A DNA stretch of 64,000 nucleotides from Streptomyces sp. NBC_01788 (GCF_035917575.1 NZ_CP109090.1:2294001-2358000); one strand, 5' to 3'. Positions 27,409 through 37,940 are shown, numbered from the stretch's first letter. Notes: a model not told the origin generated them from the sequence alone. A program made the numbers and translations.

Positions 27409-28365
27409 TCACTCGACGTCCTTCCTGACGCGCTCGGCGCCGCGCAGCCGGGCCGGCGCCGCCCGCCGGTTCTCGGCGATCTCCTCCTCGGTGGGAAGTT
27501 CGGCACCGCGGGTGAGCAGCTTGAGCCGGGGCTGGTAGCGCTCGGGCACGACCGGGAGCCCCGGGGGCGCGGTCGACGCCGCACCGGCCGCGAACACCTG
27601 CTTGACCAGGCGGTCCTCCAGGGAGTGGTACGACAGCACGGCGATCCGCCCGCCGACGTCCAGCGCCTTCACCGCGGCCGGGATCGCCCGCTCCAGCACG
27701 GCGAGCTCGCCGTTGACCTCGATCCGCAGCGCCTGGAAGGTGCGCTTGGCCGGGTTGCCGCCGGTGCGCTTGGCGGCCTGCGGCAGCGCGTCGCGGATCA
27801 GCTCCACCAGCCGGGCGCTGTTGGTGAACGGCTCCTTCTCGCGCTCGCGCACGACGGCGGCCACGATCCGCTTGGCCTGCTTCTCCTCGCCGTACGCCCG
27901 CAGCAGGCGGACCAGCTCGCCGGGCGGGTAGGTGTTGAGGACCTCGGCGGCGCTGATCCCGGTGCTCTGGTCCATGCGCATGTCCAGGGGCGCGTCCTGC
28001 GCGTAGGCGAAGCCGCGGTCGGCCTCGTCGAGCTGCATCGAGGACACCCCGAGGTCGAACAGGACGCCCTGTACCCGCGGCACGCCCAGGCGGTCGAGCA
28101 CGTCGGGCAGCTCGTCGTAGACGGCGTGCACCAGGGTGGCCCGGTCGCCGAAGGGTGCCAGGCGCTCCCCGGACAGGCGCAGGGCCTCCTTGTCCCGGTC
28201 GAGGGCCACCAGCCGCGCCTCGGGGAAGCGGGTGAGCAGCGCCTCGCTGTGTCCGCCGAGGCCGAGTGTGCAGTCGACGACCACCGCTCCCGGCCGCTCC
28301 AGGGCGGGCGCCAGCAGGTCCAGGCACCGCTGGAGCATCACGGGGACGTGTCGGCTGTCGGTCAA
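27409..28365 (-). CDS. rsmH: RsmH (MraW), 16S rRNA m4C1402 methyltransferase
   Basis: SAM-dependent enzyme that N4-methylates C1402 in the ribosomal decoding centre. The 318 residues begin with the family block [14 protein letters not shown]. The SAM motif is [33 protein letters not shown] and [15 protein letters not shown] are further signatures. Start codon is TTG at 28365 with GAGGG upstream; no better start is in frame. First gene of the dcw operon here. Confidence 0.95.
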   Translation of the reverse strand: MTDSRHVPVMLQRCLDLLAPALERPGAVVVDCTLGLGGHSEALLTRFPEARLVALDRDKEALRLSGERLAPFGDRATLVHAVYDELPDVLDRLGVPRVQGVLFDLGVSSMQLDEADRGFAYAQDAPLDMRMDQSTGISAAEVLNTYPPGELVRLLRAYGEEKQAKRIVAAVVREREKEPFTNSARLVELIRDALPQAAKRTGGNPAKRTFQALRIEVNGELAVLERAIPAAVKALDVGGRIAVLSYHSLEDRLVKQVFAAGAASTAPPGLPVVPERYQPRLKLLTRGAELPTEEEIAENRRAAPARLRGAERVRKDVE

Positions 28366-28780
28366 GGAGCCCTCTCAGTCCGGCGCGTCCCGCACGCACC
28401 GCCGGATCGCCGACCGCTCGGTAAAGAAAAGGGCCTGCCGGCGCCGGAAGCGTCAGCCGACCGGAAGCGGGAGGAGGCCGAGCCGTACGTACGCGCCGCG
28501 CACGTGGGGAGACCGCCGGCGCGTCGGCCGGGGCCTGTGGGGAATGCAGTACAGCGGGGAGGGCCACGCCTCCCGCTTCGCGTCACTTTAGTGCACCCTG
28601 TCTCGCGGTCAATCAACCGGCCTGCGCGTCGCCCGTCGGAGCAGCGGCGGCACCGCGGGACGAAAATTCACTCGGACGGGTGCGGGTTCGCCCTGGGTGT
28701 GGGGTCCCTCACAACAAGCCATGACGGGGTTCTTTGTACCGTCTCACGACAGGACCCGGGCCCCGGCGCCCACTAACGTC
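28366..28780. other. 415-bp divergent promoter region between rsmH and the carbonic anhydrase gene
   Basis: No convincing gene. The place just upstream of rsmH where mraZ would be expected is empty. It holds one good promoter candidate facing rsmH (next entry) and a CCGGCGCCGG palindrome at 28438-28447. An untranslated leader of about 210 bases before rsmH is implied if that promoter is used. No clear promoter was seen for the carbonic anhydrase. Confidence 0.6.
28585..28612 (-). promoter_or_regulatory. rsmH: Candidate vegetative promoter of the dcw operon
   Basis: On the minus strand TTGACC (28612-28607) and TAAAGT (28590-28585) are separated by 16 bases, a good match to the principal sigma factor consensus. 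Transcription would begin near 28578 and read rsmH, ftsL, ftsI and onward. Confidence 0.5.
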
Positions 28781-29335
28781 ATGAGTATGACGACTTCTGC
28801 ATCAGTTCCTGCCGGGTCCGAGGGCGCCATAGACCGTCGTGGCACTGTCACCGACCGTCTCGCGGAGGCGAACCAGCAGTACGCCGCCGCGTTCACCGAT
28901 CCGGGGATGGACGCCCGGCCCGTGCTGAGGGTCGCGGTCGTGGCCTGCATGGACGCCCGTCTCGACCTGCACGCCGCGCTCGGCCTGGAACTCGGCGACT
29001 GTCACACCATCCGCAACGCGGGCGGCGTGGTCACCGACGACGTCATCCGCTCCCTCACCATCAGCCAGCGGGCCCTGGGCACCCGCAGCGTCGTGCTGAT
29101 CCACCACACCAACTGCGGCCTGGAGTCCCTCACCGAGGAGTTCCGGCACGAGCTGGAGATGGAGGTCGGGCAGCGTCCGGCCTGGGCCGTGGAGGCCTTC
29201 CGGGACGTCGACCAGGACGTGCGGCAGTCGATGCAGCGCGTGCGCACCTCGCCGTTCCTGGTGCACACCGACGACGTGCGCGGTTTCGTCTTCGACGTCA
29301 GGACGGGCCGGCTGCGCGAGATCGACCCCGCCTGA
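28781..29335 (+). CDS. Beta-class carbonic anhydrase
   Basis: Zinc enzyme interconverting CO2 and bicarbonate. Of 184 residues, the zinc and catalytic residues of the beta class are present: ACMDARLD (Cys56, Asp58, Arg60), HTIRNAGG, and HHTNCG (His109, Cys112). The start could be ATG 28781 or ATG 28787; both lack a strong ribosome site. Divergent from the dcw operon. It probably supplies bicarbonate for carboxylations; a link to division is not suggested by sequence. Confidence 0.92.
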   Translation: MSMTTSASVPAGSEGAIDRRGTVTDRLAEANQQYAAAFTDPGMDARPVLRVAVVACMDARLDLHAALGLELGDCHTIRNAGGVVTDDVIRSLTISQRALGTRSVVLIHHTNCGLESLTEEFRHELEMEVGQRPAWAVEAFRDVDQDVRQSMQRVRTSPFLVHTDDVRGFVFDVRTGRLREIDPA

Positions 29336-29610
29336 CCGCCGCACGCGCGCCGGGCCGTCGGTCCGGTGCGCGGTATGCCGCCGTCACCAGCGAAAGCCGC
29401 AAGCACCGACATATCGCGGCCAGTTGTCCACAGGCGAGTGACACGAATCGGTAACGGCGGCAAGAATGCGGGGGTGGCCTCACGCGCGATCCTTCGCGCG
29501 TGGTGCCTGATTCGGGGTGGGCCGGTCCGCACAGCAGAGCGTCGGCCCGGAAATTTGGGGTATCCCCCGCTCGCCGACGAGCGCGGGGAAGGGCCGAGGA
29601 GGGCCGCCGG

Positions 29611-30683
<1,073 letters not shown>

Positions 30684-30684
<1 letters not shown>

Positions 30685-32057
30685 TGACGGACGCGGGGAC
30701 GGCGCACGCGGAGGACGACCACGGGGAGCGGGGCGGCGTCCGCACCGCGCTGGCCGGTCTGACCACCCGCGGGCGTTCCTTCCTGGCCGCCGGCATCGCC
30801 GCCGCGATCTGCGCCTACGTCCTCGGCCAGGGCGACCTGCTGCGGGTCGGGCTGCTGCTGGCGGCGCTGCCGCTGGTGTGCGTCACGGTGCTCCTGCGCA
30901 CGCGTTACCGGGTCGCCGGCAGCCGCCGGCTGTCCCCCGCGCGCGTGCCCGCCGGCAGCGAGGCCCGGGTGCACCTGCGGATGGACAATGTCTCGCGGCT
31001 GCCCACCGGCCTGCTGATGCTCCAGGACCGGGTGCCGTACGTACTCGGACCGCGGCCCCGTTTCGTGCTCGACCGGGTCGAGCCGGGCGGCCGCCGTGAG
31101 GTGTCCTACCGGGTCCGCTCCGACCTGCGCGGACGGTATCCGCTGGGCCCGCTGCAACTGCGGCTGACCGACCCCTTCGGGATGTGCGAACTGACCCGTT
31201 CCTTCTCCGCCCACGACACCCTGACCGTGATCCCGCGGGTTGAGCCGCTGCCCCCGGTGCGCCTGAGCGGCGACGCCAACGGGTACGGCGACGGGCGGCA
31301 GCGCTCGCTCGCCCTGGCCGGCGAGGACGACGTCATCCCGCGCGGCTACCGCTACGGCGACGACCTGCGCCGCGTGCACTGGCGGTCCACCGCGCGCTAC
31401 GGCGAGCTGATGGTGCGCCGCGAGGAACAGCCGCAGCGCGCCCGCTGCACGGTGCTCCTCGACACCCGGGCGCTCGCCTACCTGGGCGCGGGCCCCGACG
31501 CGGCCTTCGAGTGGGCCGTCTCCGGCGCCGCGTCGGTCCTGGTCCACATGCTGGAGCGGGGCTTCTCGGTGCGGCTGCTGACCGACACCGGCAGTTCCGT
31601 GCCCGGCGAGGGCGGCGGCGGGTTCGCGGGGTCCGGCCAGGAGCCGGCGGACGCGGCCGGGCTGATGATGGACACCCTGGCCGTGATCGACCACTCCGAC
31701 GGGGCGGGCCTGTCCCGCGCCTACGACGTGCTGCGCGGCGGCAACGAGGGACTGCTGGTGGCCTTCCTCGGCGACCTCGACGAGGCGCAGGCCGCGGTCG
31801 CCGCCAGGATGCGGCAGCGCAGCGGCGGCGCGGTCGCCTTCGTCCTGGACAGCGAGGCCTGGGCCCGGGAGCCGGGCGACGTACCGGGTCCCGTGTCCGA
31901 GACCGACGACCGCCTCCGGCTGCTGCGCGACGCGGGCTGGACGGCCGTGCCCGTACCCAGGGGCGCCCGCCTGGACGAGCTGTGGCGCCGGGCGGACCGG
32001 GAGCGCACGAGCGCGGGCGCGGCCGGTGGAACGGGACTGGGCGGGGGACGGTCATGA
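30684..32057 (+). CDS. DUF58-domain protein
   Basis: About 457 residues: two N-terminal membrane helices (SFLAAGIAAAICAYVLG and LLRVGLLLAALPLVCVTVLL), a beta-rich stretch, and then the DUF58 signature YRYGDDLRRVHWRSTARYGELMVR (quoted in parts: GDDLRRVHW, STARYGELMVR). A von Willebrand A-like C-terminal half follows. The ATG at 30684 shares its A with the moxR stop (TGATG); a GTG at 30681 is also possible. Partner of the MoxR ATPase. The biochemical function is not known. Confidence 0.88.
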
Positions 32058-32149
32058 ACGCCGTGACGAGCCGGGCGGTACCAAGCCGGTACCAGGGCCG
32101 GCACGACGTGCCCGCGGGCGGCACCTGCGGCGGGGAGGGGTCGGCATGA
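32054..32149 (+). CDS. 31-codon ORF overlapping both neighbours by ATGA
   Basis: The ATG at 32054 overlaps the DUF58 stop (ATGA) and its own TGA overlaps the transglutaminase start at 32146 (ATGA). GGGGGA lies about six bases upstream of the ATG. The product is polar, with the start MNAVTSRAVPSRYQ and a Gly/Cys-containing end, and has no predicted domain. It could be a translational relay that hands ribosomes to the transglutaminase gene, or a small protein. Confidence 0.4.
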   Translation: MNAVTSRAVPSRYQGRHDVPAGGTCGGEGSA

Positions 32150-34566
32150 GCGGGCGCACGCGGTTGGCGCTGTGCGCGGCGGCGGCGACGTTGATGGCGT
32201 CGTGCTCGCTGCTGCCGCTGGTCTCCCCCGCCTCGTGGATCCTCCAGGTCGTCCTGATGCTGGCGGTGCAGTCGGGGGTCGGCGCGGTGGCCCGGCGGAT
32301 ACCGCTGGCGCGGCCGCTGACCGTGGCGGCGCAGGCCCTGGCCACGCTGATGCTGCTCACCCTGGTCTTCGCCCGGGCACACGCCTTCGCGGGGCTGGTC
32401 CCCGGCCCCGAGGCCTTCCGGCACCTGGCCGAACTGCTGCGGGCGGGCGCGGACGACGTCGGGCGGTACGCCACCCCGGCGCCGCAGACCGACGGCATCC
32501 GCCTGATGCTCGTCGCCGGCGTCCTGGTGATCGGACTGATCGTGGACGCGCTCGCGGTGACGTTCCGCAGCGCGGCCCCCGCGGGCCTGCCGCTGCTCGC
32601 CGTGTACTCCGTGGCCGCCGGCCTGTCCGACGGCGGTACCGGCTGGTGGTGGTTCCTGGTCGCGGCCGCCGGCTATCTGATGCTGCTGCTGGCCGAGGGC
32701 CGGGACCGGCTCTCGCAGTGGGGGCGGGTGTTCACCGGGGCACCGCGCGAGGGAGTCCGCGAGGCGGGCGGCGCGACCGCGCCGGTGCGCACCGGGCGCC
32801 GGATCGGCGCACTCGCCCTCGGCATCGCCCTGGTGGCGCCGCTCGCCCTGCCGGCGATGGGGGGCGGACTGCTCGGCGGCGCCGGAAACGGCGTCGGCCC
32901 GGGCAGCGGGGACGGCGGCACGATCTCCGCGGTGAACCCGCTGGTGTCACTGCGCGACAACCTGAACGTCGACCAGGACCATACGGTCATCACCCTGCGC
33001 ACGGACACGTCCGACACCTCGAACCTGTACCTGCGGATCGTGTCCCTGGACGACTTCGACGGCACCGCCTGGAAGCCGTCCCAGCGGCACATCGTGAGCG
33101 TGCCCGACCGGCTGCCCGCTCCCCTGGGCCTGGACGGCGGCGTCAAGCGCACGGAGATCACCACGACGATCTCGGCGTCCACGTCGTACGCGCAGGACTG
33201 GCTGCCGATGCCGTATCCGCCGACCGCCGTGCGGGTCAAGGGCAGTTGGCGCTACGAGCCCGTCGGCATGACCCTCGTCGGCGACCACCGGCAGACCACG
33301 CGCGGGCTGACCTACGAGGTGAAGAGCCTTCAGGTGCGCCCGACCGCCGAGCAGCTCGCCAAGGCGCCGGAGCCGCCGGCGGCACTGAGGCGCGAGTACA
33401 CCAAGGTGCCCCCGTCGCTGCCGGCGGACGTCGCGAGCACCGCCCGCCGGGTCACCCGGGGCGCGGCGAACAACTACGAGCGGGCGGTCGAGCTCCAGGA
33501 CTGGTTCGCCCTCGAAGGCGGCTTCCGTTACGACACGCAGGTCGAGGCGGGCAGCGGACCGCAGGCCGTCTCGCGGTTCCTGGAGGACAAGCGCGGCTTC
33601 TGCGTGCACTTCTCCTTCGCGATGGCCGCCATGGCCCGCACGCTGGGCATACCGGCCCGCGTCGCGGTGGGCTTCGCACCGGGCGCCGCGCAGGGCGACG
33701 GCACCGTGGCGGTGGGTCTGAAGGACGCGCACGCCTGGCCCGAGCTGTACTTCGAGGGCGTCGGCTGGACCCGCTTCGAGCCGACCCCGACACGCGGCAC
33801 GACGCCGTCGTACACCCAGCCGGAAACGCCCGGCACCAGCCTGCCGGAGCAGTCGGCGCCGTCCCAGGACGCGAGCACGGCGCCCTCCGCCGCGCCGTCG
33901 GTGGACCAGAGCTGCCCGCCGGAGCTGCGGAAGCTCCAGGAGTGCGGGGGCCCGTCCGCGCAGGCCGTGCCGGTCGAGGGCGGCGGCCCGAGGTGGCACG
34001 CCCTGCTGGGCTGGACGCTGGGCGGCCTGCTGGTCGTAGCCCTGCCGCTGTCGCCGCTGCTGTGGCGCCGGCGGATGCGCTCCGTGCGGCTGGGCGCGCA
34101 CGGGCGCGGCGAGGCGGACGCGGGGTCGCACATCCTGGCGGTCTGGCAGGAACTGGGCGACACCGCCTGGGACTTCGGGATCCTGCCGGACGATTCGCGC
34201 ACCCCGCGCAAGGCGGCCGCCCGGATCGTCCGCCTCGGGCGTCTCGACGAGGTGGCCGCGGCCTCGGCGCACCGGCTGGCGGACGCGGTCGAGCAGGTCC
34301 TCTACGCGCCGCGCCCGCGTCCGGTGGCGGGGCTCGCCGAGGACGCCCGGCGGGTCACCGCCGGCCTGCGGGACACGGCGTCGCGCCGCACCAGGCTGCG
34401 GGCCGCACTGGCGCCACGCTCGGCCGTGCGCGTGGTCTGGGCGGCATCGGCCCGGTGGAACGCGTTCCGGTCCCGTGTCGCCGCCCGCGTCGCCGGCGCC
34501 CGGGCGGCGCTGCGCGGGTCGGCGGGACGGCGGGACCCGGGGGACGAGGCCGAGGCCTCCGGCTGA
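32146..34566 (+). CDS. TgpA-like membrane transglutaminase-domain protein
   Basis: About 806 residues. The first about 210 residues hold six or seven membrane helices. An extracellular transglutaminase core follows with GFCVHFSFAMAAMARTLGIP (Cys486 is the nucleophile) and DAHAWPELYFEG (His529). The third catalytic position lies in TRFEPTP. Then come a Ser/Pro/Thr-rich spacer, a membrane helix (HALLGWTLGGLLVVALPLSP) and a cytoplasmic C-terminal domain of about 150 residues. The ATG at 32146 has GGGAGGGG upstream. Last gene of the moxR operon. Confidence 0.9.
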   Translation: MSGRTRLALCAAAATLMASCSLLPLVSPASWILQVVLMLAVQSGVGAVARRIPLARPLTVAAQALATLMLLTLVFARAHAFAGLVPGPEAFRHLAELLRAGADDVGRYATPAPQTDGIRLMLVAGVLVIGLIVDALAVTFRSAAPAGLPLLAVYSVAAGLSDGGTGWWWFLVAAAGYLMLLLAEGRDRLSQWGRVFTGAPREGVREAGGATAPVRTGRRIGALALGIALVAPLALPAMGGGLLGGAGNGVGPGSGDGGTISAVNPLVSLRDNLNVDQDHTVITLRTDTSDTSNLYLRIVSLDDFDGTAWKPSQRHIVSVPDRLPAPLGLDGGVKRTEITTTISASTSYAQDWLPMPYPPTAVRVKGSWRYEPVGMTLVGDHRQTTRGLTYEVKSLQVRPTAEQLAKAPEPPAALRREYTKVPPSLPADVASTARRVTRGAANNYERAVELQDWFALEGGFRYDTQVEAGSGPQAVSRFLEDKRGFCVHFSFAMAAMARTLGIPARVAVGFAPGAAQGDGTVAVGLKDAHAWPELYFEGVGWTRFEPTPTRGTTPSYTQPETPGTSLPEQSAPSQDASTAPSAAPSVDQSCPPELRKLQECGGPSAQAVPVEGGGPRWHALLGWTLGGLLVVALPLSPLLWRRRMRSVRLGAHGRGEADAGSHILAVWQELGDTAWDFGILPDDSRTPRKAAARIVRLGRLDEVAAASAHRLADAVEQVLYAPRPRPVAGLAEDARRVTAGLRDTASRRTRLRAALAPRSAVRVVWAASARWNAFRSRVAARVAGARAALRGSAGRRDPGDEAEASG

Positions 34567-34577
34567 GGAGTCGCACG

Positions 34578-34616
34578 CGTGAGGGGCTGACCACCATCGG
34601 TGGTCAGCCCCTCACG
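34578..34616. terminator. 18-bp perfect hairpin after the transglutaminase gene
   Basis: Eighteen base pairs (34578-34595 with 34599-34616) and loop ATC, between convergent genes, so it can serve both. Confidence 0.88.
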
Positions 34617-34640
34617 TCGGAACTGTGGGTGTGCGGCGGG

Positions 34641-35039
34641 CTAGCGGCCGCCCTGCTCGTCGCGGCGGCGCTGCCAGCGCTCCTCGATGCGGTCCATCAT
34701 GGAACGCTTCTGACGGGCCGGACGGCGGGCCTGCGGACCGCCTGCTGCGGCCTGCTCGCCCGGCTTGGGAGCCTTGCGCCAGCCGGTCACGACCAGTACG
34801 GCACAGCCCAGCATGACCAGGAAGCCCACCACACTGACCCAGATGAGCTTCTGGACGACCATTCCTGCCATGAGGAGCGCGATACCTACGAGGAAGCCCA
34901 CGACCGCCTGGTAGACCCGCCGCCGGGTGTACGTACGCAGCCCGCTTCCCTCGAGCGCCGACGCGAACTTGGGATCTTCGGCGTACAGCGCTCGCTCCAT
35001 CTGCTCGAGCATGCGCTGCTCGTGCTCCGAGAGCGGCAC
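34641..35039 (-). CDS. DUF3040 membrane protein
   Basis: Actinobacterial protein of 132 residues. The N-terminus PLSEHEQRMLEQMERALYAEDPKFA is the DUF3040 block (given here as the segment PLSEHEQRMLEQMERAL). Two adjacent membrane helices follow (about residues 45-85) and a basic tail (RQKRSMMDRIEERWQRRR) ends it. GTG 35039 has GAGGAGG upstream. Its position beside the division gene region is conserved in Streptomyces as I recall; no function is assigned from sequence. Confidence 0.85.
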   Translation of the reverse strand: MPLSEHEQRMLEQMERALYAEDPKFASALEGSGLRTYTRRRVYQAVVGFLVGIALLMAGMVVQKLIWVSVVGFLVMLGCAVLVVTGWRKAPKPGEQAAAGGPQARRPARQKRSMMDRIEERWQRRRDEQGGR

Positions 35040-35315
35040 GGAGTCCTCCTCATCGTGCAGTCGCCGGGGCGACTCGGGGGGTCCCTTAAGGATAGGCGGG
35101 AATCGCCCCCGTGAAACCCGCCCCTCTGCGCCAATTGGCCAACCGGAACCCGCCATGTCGGTCCCGGTCCGCTGAGGCTTCCATTCCCCGGCGGGCAGGC
35201 CGTCATGCCGGACGGTCTCCTTCGATCATACGGCGCCGAGCCCGCGTCCGGGCGGCCTGTGGCGGACTGCATGCCCGGCCGCCGCGCCGGTGGGCGGCCC
35301 GTACCGCGGGGCGGC

Positions 35316-36143
35316 TCAGGCCTCCGCCGCGCCCCTGGTCTCACCGAGTACGTGGAGCTGCGTGGCCACGGAGTGGAACGCGGGCCGCTCGGCCGCCGCC
35401 GCCTCCAGCTTCAGCAGGGCGTCCAGCGCCCCGGGCTCGGTGTCCACGAGCACGCCGGGCACCAGGTCGGCGAAGATCCGCACCCCGTGCACGGCGCCGA
35501 CCCGCAGGCCCGCGCCCTCGACGAGCGCGGTGAGCTGCTCGGCGGTGAAGCGGCGCGGCATCGGGTCGCCCTCGCCCCAGCGGCCCTCGGGGTCGTCGAG
35601 TGCCTGCCGGGCCTCCTTGAAGTGCCCTGCCAGGGCGCGCGCGAGCACGGCGCCGCCGAGACCGGCGGCGAGCACACTCAGGATGCCCTCGGAGCGCAGG
35701 GCGGCCACCGCGTTGCGCACGCCCTCGGCCGGGTCGTCGACGTACTCCAGGACGCCGTGGCACAGCACGGCGTCGTAGCCGCCGCGCTCGACCACGTCGA
35801 AGAGGCCGTGGGCGTCGCCCTGGACGCCCCGCACCCGCTCGGCCACACCGGCCTCGGCGGCGCGGCGCTCCAGTGCGAACAGCGCGTTGGGGCTGGGGTC
35901 GACGACGGTGACCCGGTGGCCGAGCCGGGCGGCGGGCACGGCGAAGTTGCCGCTGCCGCCGCCGGTGTCGAGGACGTCCAGGGAGTCCCGGCCCGAGGCC
36001 TTGACCCGGTGGTCGAGGGCGTCGTGCAGGACCTCCCAGACCACGGCGGTACGGAGAGAGGCGCGTGGACGAGAGGGGTCGGAGCGCAGCGACGCGGGTT
36101 GAGAGTGGTGGTGGGAGGCGGGCGGGCGCATCGGGTCCGACAC
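35316..36143 (-). CDS. Class I SAM-dependent methyltransferase
   Basis: About 275 residues. SAM-binding motif I is VLDTGGGSGNFAVPAARLG; motif II (VTVVDPSPNALFALERR) ends in Asp for the ribose; DAVLCHGVLEYVDDP is the later core. The fold and the tail resemble CmoM/UbiE-type small-molecule or tRNA methyltransferases. The GTG at 36143 has GAGGAG six bases upstream. A much longer frame upstream in the track is an artefact of high GC. The 276 bp between it and the DUF3040 gene hold no visible gene. Confidence 0.88.
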   Translation of the reverse strand: MSDPMRPPASHHHSQPASLRSDPSRPRASLRTAVVWEVLHDALDHRVKASGRDSLDVLDTGGGSGNFAVPAARLGHRVTVVDPSPNALFALERRAAEAGVAERVRGVQGDAHGLFDVVERGGYDAVLCHGVLEYVDDPAEGVRNAVAALRSEGILSVLAAGLGGAVLARALAGHFKEARQALDDPEGRWGEGDPMPRRFTAEQLTALVEGAGLRVGAVHGVRIFADLVPGVLVDTEPGALDALLKLEAAAAERPAFHSVATQLHVLGETRGAAEA

Positions 36144-36247
36144 GGTTGACTCCTCGGCGCGGCACCGCCTCTTGCGCGGCGGAGCGATCGGGCTGCCCCT
36201 CCCCGCCCGGCACACCGGAACTGGAAGGGCTTCAGGCGCCCTCCACC

Positions 36248-36817
36248 CTATTGCCTCCACCCCCCGACCTGCCCCTCGGCTCCACGGCCCCCGCCGTCGC
36301 CGCCCCGCCGGGGGGCGGGGCGGGGAAGGACCGGCTGGAGGAGGAGCAGGCGCTCGACCAGGCGGATGAACATCCCCACGTCCCGTATCAGGTCGTCGGC
36401 GTCCCGTTGGCCGACCGCGCCCCGGATCCCGGCCTCGGCGCGGGCGCGGCGCGCGGCGCCCGCGGCGAACAGCGCGCTCCACTCGGCGAGTTCGGGCGCG
36501 ATCTCGGGGAGCACTTCCCAGGCGCTCCTGATGCGGGCCCGGCGGCGCGGGGCGGGATCCGGGCGCCCTCGCGCGGCGAGCACGGCGGCCGCGGTGCGCA
36601 GCGCGGCGAGGTGGGCCGTCGCGTACCGCTCGTTCGGGGTGCGGAGGGCGGTGGCCTCCTCCAGGCCCTCGCGGGCCTGGGCGAGCAGGCCGAGGGCGGC
36701 GGGCGGGGCCGGGGCCCGGCGCGGAACGGGGTGCACGTCGCTCGCCGGGCCGGTCAGTGAGGGGGCAGGGCCGGTGGCGCGGTGCCGACGGGCGGCGGCT
36801 GCGGACGAGTTGGCCAT
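36248..36817 (-). CDS. SAV_6107-type HEPN-domain protein
   Basis: Protein of 189 residues. After a basic disordered start of about 45 residues comes an alpha-helical HEPN-like region (LGLLAQAREGLEEATAL to MFIRLVERLLLLQP). It contains RYATAH, an R-x4-H pattern like the catalytic motif of HEPN ribonucleases. The ATG at 36817 has GGAGG six bases upstream. Divergent from a TetR gene. Whether it cuts RNA is unknown. The C-terminus is a Gly/Arg-rich tail. Confidence 0.75.
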   Translation of the reverse strand: MANSSAAAARRHRATGPAPSLTGPASDVHPVPRRAPAPPAALGLLAQAREGLEEATALRTPNERYATAHLAALRTAAAVLAARGRPDPAPRRRARIRSAWEVLPEIAPELAEWSALFAAGAARRARAEAGIRGAVGQRDADDLIRDVGMFIRLVERLLLLQPVLPRPAPRRGGDGGGRGAEGQVGGWRQ

Positions 36818-36842
36818 GACGAACCTCCTGTCGTCTGGGTGA

Positions 36843-36882
36843 CGGCACGGGTGCCGTATGTGCCCATCGTGCGGTATGGCAC
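36843..36882. promoter_or_regulatory. Inverted-repeat cluster, candidate TetR operator
   Basis: CGGCAC-GG-GTGCCG (36843-36856) is a perfect 6-bp inverted repeat. GTGCCGTA (36851-36858) is matched, with one mismatch, by TATGGCAC (36875-36882) after 16 bases. The cluster sits between the divergent HEPN and TetR genes, where an autoregulating TetR protein would bind. Confidence 0.45.
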
Positions 36883-37016
36883 TGACAATCCGTCCCGACC
36901 AGGCATTTCGCCTCGGCCGTCGGTGAGGGAAGGCCCATGCGCCGGGCCCGCGGCGCGGCCGGCGGGCCTCCCCTGCCGCGCCCTTGGCGTGGTGCCGGCC
37001 TGTGACAATCAGGGCC

Positions 37017-37646
37017 ATGGAACTCAGCAGCGCCACGCCGGGCGGCCGTACCCGCCGCGAGGCCACCCGGCAGAAGCTCTACGAGGCCGCCGTCACCCTC
37101 ATCGCCGAGCAGGGGTTCTCCGCCACCACGGTGGACGAGATCGCCGAGCGGGCGGGGGTCGCCAAGGGCACCGTCTACTACAACTTCGCCAGCAAGTCCG
37201 TCCTCTTCGAGGAGCTGCTGCGGCACGGCGTGGGACTGCTCACCGCCTCTCTGCGCGAGGCGGCCGACCGTACGGCGCGGGAGGGCGGCAGCCGGGTCGA
37301 CGCCCTGGACGCCATGGTCCGCGCCGGGCTCGTCTTCATCGACCGCTACCCGGCCTTCACCCAGCTCTACGTGGCCGAGCTGTGGCGCACCAACCGTTCC
37401 TGGCAGTCCACGCTCCTGGTGGTGCGGCAGGAGGCGGTCGCGGTCGTCGAGGGCGTACTGCGCGACGGCGTGGCGAACGGGGAGTTCAGCGAGGACGTCG
37501 ACGTGCCGCTGACCGCGGCGGCGCTGGTCGGCATGGTGCTGGTGGCCGCGCTGGACTGGAAGTCCTTCCAGCCGCAGCGTTCCCTGGACGACGTGCACGC
37601 GGCGCTGTCCCGGCTCCTTCAGGGACGGGTCAGCGGACGCCTCTGA
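37017..37646 (+). CDS. TetR-family transcriptional regulator
   Basis: Repressor-type protein of 209 residues. The N-terminal DNA-binding domain (about 12-60) has the helix-turn-helix FSATTVDEIAERAGVAKGTV followed by YYNFASKSVLFEELL, the TetR hallmark. The C-terminal ligand domain has no assigned ligand. The ATG at 37017 (MELSSATP) is the natural start, though its ribosome site is weak (AGG seven bases upstream). Likely regulates itself and the divergent HEPN gene. Confidence 0.92.
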   Translation: MELSSATPGGRTRREATRQKLYEAAVTLIAEQGFSATTVDEIAERAGVAKGTVYYNFASKSVLFEELLRHGVGLLTASLREAADRTAREGGSRVDALDAMVRAGLVFIDRYPAFTQLYVAELWRTNRSWQSTLLVVRQEAVAVVEGVLRDGVANGEFSEDVDVPLTAAALVGMVLVAALDWKSFQPQRSLDDVHAALSRLLQGRVSGRL

Positions 37647-37687
37647 GGCCGCGGCCTCCCAAGGCCGCCCGGCACGGTCCACGCACA

Positions 37688-37747
37688 GGGAGACGCCGGC
37701 GCGCCCTGGCCGCGTCCCCCGCGGGCCACCACGCACCGGCGTCTCCC
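37688..37747. terminator. Long hairpin downstream of the TetR gene
   Basis: GGGAGACGCCGG (37688-37699) pairs perfectly with CCGGCGTCTCCC (37736-37747). The 36-base interior can fold further through GGCC/GGCC. The remainder of the 294-bp gap to the next gene shows nothing else clear. Confidence 0.7.
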
Positions 37748-37940
37748 GGTCGAGGGCCACGCCGTTCCGCCGCCCCGTGTCGGCGGTGCCGGTGTGCCCT
37801 TTCCCGTGCCTCCGACTCTTCCGTGCGCACGGGTCGCGTCACATCCGTGCGCGTACTCATCTCGCTTGCTAGGTACGGATACTCAGTCCTGTGTGCCCGC
37901 CCCCGGGACTCCGCGCGGCCCGCTGGCTACGATCGCCTCC

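Noticed and set aside
29336..29610. Small ORFs in the gap before moxR
   Set aside because: Open frames there lack ribosome sites and continue antisense into neighbouring genes; the gap looks like a promoter region.
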